Shown: positions 33,361 through 38,625 of the stretch, one piece after another
Position numbering within the stretch: position 1 is the first letter of the stretch
Layout of the letters: each line of letters starts with the position of its first letter
Position numbers and translations under genes: made by a program
The notes under the pieces: generated by a model
The model's input: the letters and a program-made list of their open reading frames with translations, nothing else
What the model was told of the DNA's origin: nothing
Database searches by the model: none
Assembly: GCA_017420875.1 (NCBI GenBank)
Contig: JAFQNW010000133.1
Coordinates: forward strand, 1-38,625
Source of the DNA: Bacteroidaceae bacterium
GTDB lineage: Bacteria; Bacteroidota; Bacteroidia; Bacteroidales; Bacteroidaceae
Length of the DNA stretch: 38,625 nt
Direction: 5' to 3'

Positions 33361-35928
33361 ATGATGAAAAGCATTAAATCATGGTTGATAGGTGCTTCCC
33401 TATCAATTTTGGCATGTGGAAGTATACATGCTCAAAATGTTCCCGTCTACCAAGATGAATCGGCAACGCTTCACGACCGTGTGACGGATTTGTTGAAACG
33501 GATGACCGTTGAAGAAAAGATTTCTTTGTTGAGAGCTACTTCGCCGGAGATTCCTCGTTTGGGCATTGCCAAGTATTATCATGGCAACGAAGCTTTGCAT
33601 GGAGTGGTTCGTCCGGGACGCTTTACCGTTTTCCCTCAAGCTATTGGTATGGCATCTTCTTGGAATCCGGTATTGATGAAGCGTATCTCTACCGTAATTA
33701 GTGACGAAGCCCGTGCTCGTTGGAACGAATTGGATCAAGGTCGTTTGCAAAAGGCTCGTTATAGTGATGTGTTGACCTTCTGGTCGCCTACCGTTAACAT
33801 GGCTCGTGACCCACGTTGGGGACGTACTCCGGAAACCTATGGTGAAGACCCCTATTTGTCGGGTATCATGGGTACGGCTTTCGTAAAAGGCTTGCAAGGT
33901 GATGATCCACGTTATTTGAAGATTGTATCTACTCCGAAGCATTTTGCTGCTAACAATGAAGAGCATAACCGTTTCGTTTGTAATCCTCAGATTTCAGAAA
34001 AACAGCTTCGCGAATATTATTTGCCTGCTTTCGAAGCTTGCGTAAAAGATGGTAGGGCAGCTTCTATCATGTCTGCATATAATGCTATCAACGATGTACC
34101 GGCTACTTGTAATCCTTGGTTGCTTCGTCACGTGCTTCGTGATGATTGGGGCTTTGATGGTTATGTGGTATCCGACTGTGGAGGCCCTTCCTTGTTGGTT
34201 TCTGCCCATAAGTATGTAAAGACCGCCGAGGCAGCAGCTACTCTTTCTATCAAAGCTGGTTTGGATTTGGAATGTGGTGATGAAATCTTTGACCAATATT
34301 TGCTTAATGCCTATCGTCAGTACATGGTAACCGATGCCGATATTGATGGTGCAGCTTACAACGTGTTGATGGCTCGTATGAAATTGGGCTTGTTCGACAA
34401 GGATGGTGGCGTGAACAATCCTTATACCAAGATTCCGGTATCGGTTATTGGCTCGAAGGAACACCAGGCCATCGCTCTTCAAGCGGCTCGTGAAGGTATC
34501 GTTATGTTGAAGAACGACAAGAAAACATTGCCAATCGATACGAAGAAGGTGAAGTCGATTGCCGTAGTGGGTATCAATGCCGGCCAATGTGAATTCGGTG
34601 ATTATAGTGGTATGCCTTTGGCCGACCCTGTTTCTATTCTTGAAGGTATCCAGGCTCGTGCAGGTAAGGATGTAAAGGTGGTTTATGCACCTTGGAAGTC
34701 GGCCGTAGATGGTACTGAATTGATTGAAGGGGACAACTTCCCGGGCGGATTGAAGGCTGAATACTATTCAGGCATGAAGTTCGAAGGAACTCCTTTCACT
34801 CGTACAGAAACTTGGGTAAACTTTGAACCGGCAAACCAAGCTCCGGATCCTAATTTGCCGAAGTCTCCATTGTCTGTTCGTTGGACCGGTAAGCTTCGTC
34901 CTACTGTATCAGGAAACTATATGTTCAGCTATACATCGGATGACGGTGCCCGTTTGATGATTGATGGTAAAACAATTATCAATGCATGGCGTGGTCATGC
35001 TGTACGTACCGACTCGGTAGAAATGTATCTGGAAGCCGGTAAGGAATATGATTTCAAGGCCGAATATTATGATGAGCGCGACTATGCAGTTTCTCGTCTG
35101 AAGTGGCGTGTCCCACAAGTAGAAAGAACTACTCGCCTGGAACTTTATGGTGATGCAGGCAAGGCCGTGAAGGAATGTGATATGGTGGTAGCCGTGATGG
35201 GTATCAACAAGACCATCGAACGTGAAGGTCAAGACCGTTACGATATCCAGCTCCCAGCCGACCAACGTGAATTCTTGCAAGAAATCTATAAGGTTAATAA
35301 GAATGTAGTACTGGTTCTTGTAGCCGGTAGCTCGTTGGCTATCAATTGGGAAAATGCAAACTTGCCTGCTATTGTGAACGCCTGGTATCCGGGTGAACAA
35401 GGTGGTACAGCTGTAGCCGAAGTCTTGTTTGGCGATTATAATCCGGCTGGTCGTTTGCCTTTGACTTATTATAAGTCACTCGATAATCTGCCTGCATTCG
35501 ACGATTATGACGTGACCAATGGTCGTACATACAAGTACTTCCAGGGTGAAGTTCTTTATCCTTTCGGCTATGGATTAAGTTACACCAGCTTTAAGTACAG
35601 TAGCTTACAGGTGAAGGATAATGACGCAAACGTGGATGTGACCTTTACTTTAAAGAACACCGGTCGTTATGATGGCGATGAAGTGGCACAGGTATATGTG
35701 AAGTTGCCGGAATATGGTGGCGTGGCTCCTATCAAGGAATTGAAGGGATTCAAGCGTGAAACGTTGAAGAAAGGCGAATCCAAGAAGGTAACCATCTCGT
35801 TGGATAAGAGCCTGTTGCGTTATTGGGATGAAAGCAAGGGTGAATTTGTGACCCCATCGGGCGAATATCAACTCTTTGTCGGTGCATCGTCCAGCGACAT
35901 CCGTTTGAACGGAACTTTCAACCTTTAA
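33361..35928 (+). CDS. GH3 glycoside hydrolase with inserted PA14 domain
   Basis: An 855-residue exported beta-glycosidase. Signal peptide about 1-24 (IHA before QNVP); the Cys19 context SILAC could instead be a weak lipobox. Domains: GH3 N-terminal TIM barrel (about 35-355) with nucleophile Asp272 in VVSDCGG and substrate-binding PKHFAANNEE; alpha/beta sandwich (about 380-690) interrupted by a PA14 domain at about 460-585 (GLKAEYYSG to RLKWRVPQ); candidate acid/base Glu620 or Glu622 in IEREGQDR; C-terminal fibronectin-III-like domain (about 730-850). The architecture and the WSPTVNMARDPRWGR context resemble beta-xylosidases and beta-glucosidases of Prevotella and Bacteroides. No SusCD or regulator lies nearby. 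A second ATG at 33364 is possible. TAATTTTG at 33321-33328 is a likely -7 element. Confidence 0.92.
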   Translation: MMKSIKSWLIGASLSILACGSIHAQNVPVYQDESATLHDRVTDLLKRMTVEEKISLLRATSPEIPRLGIAKYYHGNEALHGVVRPGRFTVFPQAIGMASSWNPVLMKRISTVISDEARARWNELDQGRLQKARYSDVLTFWSPTVNMARDPRWGRTPETYGEDPYLSGIMGTAFVKGLQGDDPRYLKIVSTPKHFAANNEEHNRFVCNPQISEKQLREYYLPAFEACVKDGRAASIMSAYNAINDVPATCNPWLLRHVLRDDWGFDGYVVSDCGGPSLLVSAHKYVKTAEAAATLSIKAGLDLECGDEIFDQYLLNAYRQYMVTDADIDGAAYNVLMARMKLGLFDKDGGVNNPYTKIPVSVIGSKEHQAIALQAAREGIVMLKNDKKTLPIDTKKVKSIAVVGINAGQCEFGDYSGMPLADPVSILEGIQARAGKDVKVVYAPWKSAVDGTELIEGDNFPGGLKAEYYSGMKFEGTPFTRTETWVNFEPANQAPDPNLPKSPLSVRWTGKLRPTVSGNYMFSYTSDDGARLMIDGKTIINAWRGHAVRTDSVEMYLEAGKEYDFKAEYYDERDYAVSRLKWRVPQVERTTRLELYGDAGKAVKECDMVVAVMGINKTIEREGQDRYDIQLPADQREFLQEIYKVNKNVVLVLVAGSSLAINWENANLPAIVNAWYPGEQGGTAVAEVLFGDYNPAGRLPLTYYKSLDNLPAFDDYDVTNGRTYKYFQGEVLYPFGYGLSYTSFKYSSLQVKDNDANVDVTFTLKNTGRYDGDEVAQVYVKLPEYGGVAPIKELKGFKRETLKKGESKKVTISLDKSLLRYWDESKGEFVTPSGEYQLFVGASSSDIRLNGTFNL

Positions 35929-35948
35929 TTTGATTGTTCAGAACGATC

Positions 35949-35981
35949 AAGTGGGTATGGCCTTTGGGGTTGTACCCACTT
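35949..35981 (+). terminator. Terminator of the GH3 gene
   Basis: A 9-bp stem AAGTGGGTA (35949-35957) with TACCCACTT (35973-35981), a 15-nt loop and a T run. It reaches to within four bases of the convergent gene's stop and may serve both. Confidence 0.8.
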
Positions 35982-35984
35982 TTT

Positions 35985-36323
35985 TTATAGTGAAATGATG
36001 GTGTCGGCACTTAACCTTTGGATTGTGCTTTGCAGAGTGAGGCAATGGTGCTCGAAGTCTATGTTCGAGATGTGCCAGGCGTAGAGCGGTTCGCCTTCAG
36101 ATAAAGATTGGCACGCATGTAGCAAGTCGTTCAACTCTCTTGTGTGGGGAATGTCCGTCGTGTTGGAAAGAAGGGCAATACCGCCAATCCATTCGGTAGA
36201 GCTGGTCTCTTCCTGAAGTTGGGAATAAGCCACTACCCTTCCTTGCTCATCGAGTGTGATGGCCGGCATCCGGATAAAGTGGTTGGGAGTAATGTATAGC
36301 CTATGGCAAGCGTATCTTTTCAT
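35985..36323 (-). CDS. Hypothetical protein at the end of the lspA cluster
   Basis: 112 residues from the ATG at 36323 (MKRYACHRLYI); an in-frame GTG two codons upstream is less likely. No signal peptide or transmembrane helix. It is a compact alternating alpha/beta sequence with the central EETSSTEWIGGIALLSN segment, which I recognise only as recurring in Bacteroidales proteins of this position. It lies 14 bp from the DUF4296 gene stop and is the last gene of that cluster. The function is unknown. Confidence 0.7.
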   Translation of the reverse strand: MKRYACHRLYITPNHFIRMPAITLDEQGRVVAYSQLQEETSSTEWIGGIALLSNTTDIPHTRELNDLLHACQSLSEGEPLYAWHISNIDFEHHCLTLQSTIQRLSADTIISL

Positions 36324-36337
36324 TCGCACACGCTTGG

Positions 36338-37135
36338 TTAGGGATGGATGTTCATCTGGAATTCGCTCTTGACATCGGGCTTGACAGATTTTGTACTATC
36401 ACTTGCATGATAACGCATCAGCGAAAGCTTGTTGATGAGTAAGCTAGGTTTCTTGATGGAATCTCCATGCAGGAAGATGAATCCGTTGATGTTCTTCAGC
36501 TGGTAGGTGGAGTCTGTCCTCAATTCGATGGATTGCTCTCCCGATTGGGCGATGTCCCAAGTCTGGCCAATGATGGAGTCGTTGTCGAAATAGAGGTTCA
36601 TCCCCATGGTTGCTTTGCCTTCGGACAAGAAGGTATAGTTGGCATTCCATACAAATGCATCCTTGATATGGAAACTCGTGTCGGGCTTGATTTCGAATCT
36701 AAGCAAGTTGTTGATGGGTGTATCGCTCAACCAATAGATGTCGGCCAGTTGCCAAATGTTGATTGAATCGCCCGAGGCAAATGCTTTCTTGCTGGTACCA
36801 CTTTCGGCCAGTAAGCTATTGATGTGCTCTTCCTCTTTCTTGAAACGTTCGCTCAGGTTGGTGTAGATGTCAGCCAGCTGTTTGGAGTTACGAGTATACC
36901 ACACCATGGACGAGTCGAACTCGGCTTCCGTGATGCCATACTTTTGGAATACATATTCTCTATATGCCCTTTTGGTGGGGTTGTCTTCGGTAAGGGTCAT
37001 GCCCGATGCCAAGTGATAATCATACAAGATGTTTTCCATCGTAGCAGGTTGTATGATGGTTTCCGGCATCTTCTTATTGCATCCGCTTAGTAAGAATGTA
37101 CCCGATAGGATCAGTGCATATAGCTTTCTCTTCAT
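36338..37135 (-). CDS. DUF4296 lipoprotein
   Basis: 265 residues with lipoprotein signal LLSGC (Cys19). The N-terminal third (about 28-110), PATMENILYDYHLASGMT through YGITEAEFDSSMVWYTRN, is the helical DUF4296 domain. A beta-rich C-terminal region (about 125-255) follows and ends in a hydrophilic tail. The function is unknown. It starts one base after the lspA stop, so the enzyme that matures lipoproteins is coupled to a lipoprotein substrate gene. Confidence 0.85.
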   Translation of the reverse strand: MKRKLYALILSGTFLLSGCNKKMPETIIQPATMENILYDYHLASGMTLTEDNPTKRAYREYVFQKYGITEAEFDSSMVWYTRNSKQLADIYTNLSERFKKEEEHINSLLAESGTSKKAFASGDSINIWQLADIYWLSDTPINNLLRFEIKPDTSFHIKDAFVWNANYTFLSEGKATMGMNLYFDNDSIIGQTWDIAQSGEQSIELRTDSTYQLKNINGFIFLHGDSIKKPSLLINKLSLMRYHASDSTKSVKPDVKSEFQMNIHP

Positions 37136-37136
37136 T

Positions 37137-37775
37137 TTATTTCTTTTTTTCGCTTTCCCAATGTGTTAGAGTCTCATTCAGGTATTTGCCATAAAACAAA
37201 ATCAATGCGATGATTCCGCAACTGATAGCGGCATCTGCAAAGTTGAATATCGGGCTGAAGAAGATAAAATGGTTTCCTCCGATGATAGGCATCCATTCGG
37301 GCCAATTGGTCTCGATGATGGGGAAATAGAACATGTCTACCACCTTGCCGTAGAACCATTCCGAATAGCCTTCTCCGGCGGGTACGAACTGAGCCAGTGC
37401 ACTATGGGTGCTTTCGCTGAAGATTTCTCCGTAAAGGATGCAATCGATGATGTTGCCCGTAGCTCCGGCCAATATCAGTGCCACGCATACGATAAACCCT
37501 GTCTTGTAGTTCTGCTTGACATACTTGAACAGCATCCAGCCTATGGCAATAGCCGCTACAATGCGGAAACAGGTAAGGAACATCTTGTCGAAGATTTCCA
37601 TCCCGAATGCCATGCCGTTGTTTTCTGTAAAATAAATGTAGAACCAGTCGGTGATGCGTATGCTTTCATGCCAATACATGTTGGTCTTTACCCATATCTT
37701 GATGATTTGGTCGATGATGAGTACGGCCAGGACAATAAATACGGCCAGTTTTCCTTTAGTGAGAAATTTGTTCAT
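37137..37775 (-). CDS. lspA: Lipoprotein signal peptidase (signal peptidase II)
   Basis: A 212-residue inner-membrane aspartic protease that cleaves prolipoprotein signal peptides before the lipidated cysteine. Four transmembrane helices (about 10-28, 68-84, 93-109 and 180-198). Catalytic Asp111 (GATGNIIDC) and Asp181 (IFNFADAAIS) are in the family positions. It is about 45 residues longer than the 164-residue Escherichia coli enzyme, mainly through an insertion at about 120-170 (STHSALAQFVPAGEGYSEWF), as in other Bacteroidota LspA. The window encodes several of its likely substrates (DUF4296, DUF4738 and TamL). Confidence 0.95.
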   Translation of the reverse strand: MNKFLTKGKLAVFIVLAVLIIDQIIKIWVKTNMYWHESIRITDWFYIYFTENNGMAFGMEIFDKMFLTCFRIVAAIAIGWMLFKYVKQNYKTGFIVCVALILAGATGNIIDCILYGEIFSESTHSALAQFVPAGEGYSEWFYGKVVDMFYFPIIETNWPEWMPIIGGNHFIFFSPIFNFADAAISCGIIALILFYGKYLNETLTHWESEKKK

Positions 37776-37814
37776 TCAGTTTTTGTTTAATAGGTGTTTG
37801 TTATATCAACAAAT

Positions 37815-37892
37815 GTGTCATTCTGATCATAGCGAAGAATCTGAAGCCTTTTCTTTATGTTTTCAGATTCTTCACTACGTTCAGGATGACAC
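37815..37892. repeat. REP-like imperfect palindrome of the GTCATCCTGA..GAAGAATCT type
   Basis: Two 31-nt arms (37815-37845 and 37862-37892) match as inverted repeats at 27 of 31 positions, with a 16-nt loop. The core (GTCATTCTGA, AGCGAAGAATCT) is an interspersed repeat seen between genes in many Bacteroidota genomes. It lies between lspA and the dksA-like gene, so it would be transcribed if they are one operon. The ends lack target-site duplication and no transposase is adjacent. Confidence 0.8.
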
Positions 37893-37927
37893 GATGTTTT
37901 GTTAGTGCATGCACACCATTAGGCTTA

Positions 37928-38308
37928 TTACTTTGCTCCTCCTTGCTTAGCTTCGATGCTCAGTGTGGCATGAGGCACGGCACGAAGTCGGCCAGCCGGA
38001 ATCAGCTTACCGGTTTCACGACAGATGCCGTAAGTCTTGTTTTCGATGCGAACCAAAGCAGCCTGAAGGTTTTGGATAAACTTGAGTTGGCGTGCGGCCA
38101 ATCTGGTTGTTTCTTCCTTCGACAAAGTGTTGGCACCTTCTTCCAAAACTTTGTATGTAGGAGAAGTGTCATCTACATCGTTGCCGTCCTTGTTCATGAT
38201 GCTGTTTTTCAATCTATCATAATCGCGTTGGGCAAGTTCAAGTTTTTCCATGATAATGGCACGAAATTCTTCGAGTTCCGCGTCTGTGTATCTAGTCTTT
38301 TCTGCCAT
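37928..38308 (-). CDS. TraR/DksA-family regulator with degenerate zinc finger
   Basis: 126 residues. The N-terminal coiled coil (about 8-90) has the acidic DGNDVDDTS segment near its tip, in the place where DksA inserts acidic residues into the RNA polymerase secondary channel. The C-terminal finger region reads YGICRETGKLIPAGRLRAVPHATLSIEAK (93-121). Of the four zinc cysteines only Cys96 is present; the others are Thr99, Ser117 and Ala120. It should still fold in the manner of the Cys-poor DksA proteins. A role in stringent-response transcription control is inferred from the family. It lies between ileS and lspA, a common Bacteroidales order. Confidence 0.87.
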   Translation of the reverse strand: MAEKTRYTDAELEEFRAIIMEKLELAQRDYDRLKNSIMNKDGNDVDDTSPTYKVLEEGANTLSKEETTRLAARQLKFIQNLQAALVRIENKTYGICRETGKLIPAGRLRAVPHATLSIEAKQGGAK

Positions 38309-38355
38309 AACATTTAGGTATTAAATAGGTTAATGATTAAATTGTGTATTTCAAG

Positions 38356-38625
38356 TTATGCTTTCACGACATTTACATCGAGTGTAAAGCCGTCGAATTC
38401 CAGTGTTGTAGCATCGGCCACTTCCTCAACAATCTGCAAGGAATTTGCCAACACTTGGTTGCAAATATAAGTATTATATTCATTAATAGCATCATTTGTG
38501 CTATCATTTTTAGCTACAACCACATTAATCTTGTCGGTGATTTCGAAACCGCTACCCTTACGGATGTTCTGAATCTTGCTCACCAACTCACGGGCAATAC
38601 CTTCGCGACGGAGTTCGTCGGTCAC
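38356..38625 (-). CDS. ileS: Isoleucine--tRNA ligase, C-terminal end only
   Basis: The last 89 codons of a gene that runs out of the window on its 5' side. The segment TDELRREGIARELVSKIQNIRKGSGFEITDKI is the conserved C-terminal tRNA-binding/editing-associated tail of long-form IleS. No catalytic motif is visible in this fragment. The leading GTG is an internal Val codon. The dksA-like gene follows after 47 bp. Confidence 0.88.
   Translation of the reverse strand: MTDELRREGIARELVSKIQNIRKGSGFEITDKINVVVAKNDSTNDAINEYNTYICNQVLANSLQIVEEVADATTLEFDGFTLDVNVVKA

Overview
The window looks like a core chromosomal segment of a gut Bacteroidales, most likely Bacteroidaceae (Bacteroides or Phocaeicola-like). 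Four things point there: promoters of the TTTG-N19/20-TAnnTTTG type, the near absence of Shine-Dalgarno sequences, Bacteroidota-restricted families (TamL, DUF4251, DUF4296, DUF4738, HU-CCDC81/SPOR), and a serine palmitoyltransferase of the Bacteroides type. I see no prophage, IS element, CRISPR array, rRNA or polysaccharide-utilisation locus. The species is not determined.

Layout. 1-4651 (+): the 3' part of tamB, then a DUF4251 exported protein. 4695-8057 (-): aspS and aspA. 8301-8375: tRNA-Pro. 8548-10987: serine palmitoyltransferase (-) divergent from a lipid kinase (+). 10991-11698 (-): trmN6, whose leader is a 13-copy heptanucleotide array. 11952-16713 (+): lon, tgt and an LptF/G permease with overlapping stop and start codons. 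16748-17242 (-): a thioredoxin-fold protein without its CXXC. 17510-20010 (+): serB and a DEAD-box helicase. 20051-20851 (-): a DUF4738 lipoprotein. 20972-23132 (+): an operon of an HU-CCDC81/SPOR membrane protein, a zinc-ribbon FHA protein and a DUF456 membrane protein. 23178-25063 (-): a small outer-membrane barrel and a CbiA-like protein. 25208-27395 (+): a WalJ-like metallo-hydrolase, two tandem tRNA-Lys(CTT) and a porin. 27505-32340 (-): a sulfide:quinone oxidoreductase-like protein, aqpZ, a small protein and tamL. 32443-35928 (+): an RNA methyltransferase and a PA14-containing GH3 glycosidase. 35985-38625 (-): the ileS-dksA-lspA-DUF4296-hypothetical cluster.

Several genes serve the envelope: TamB/TamL, the LptF/G permease, LspA plus its lipoprotein substrates, the SPOR protein, two outer-membrane beta-barrel proteins (a porin and a small barrel), the sphingolipid enzyme and a lipid kinase. 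Another group serves tRNA and translation: AspS, IleS, Tgt, TrmN6, a SpoU methylase and three tRNAs.

The most striking protein-level observation is that four unrelated enzymes or regulators have lost functionally central cysteines. Tgt lacks all three zinc cysteines, the DksA-like protein lacks three of four, the TlpA-like protein lacks both CXXC cysteines, and the CbiA-like protein has Gly for the glutaminase nucleophile. At DNA level the notable items are the heptad array that forms the trmN6 leader, a 21-bp palindrome with direct repeats after the porin gene, REP-like GTCATCCTGA elements, and alternative hairpins in the spt leader.
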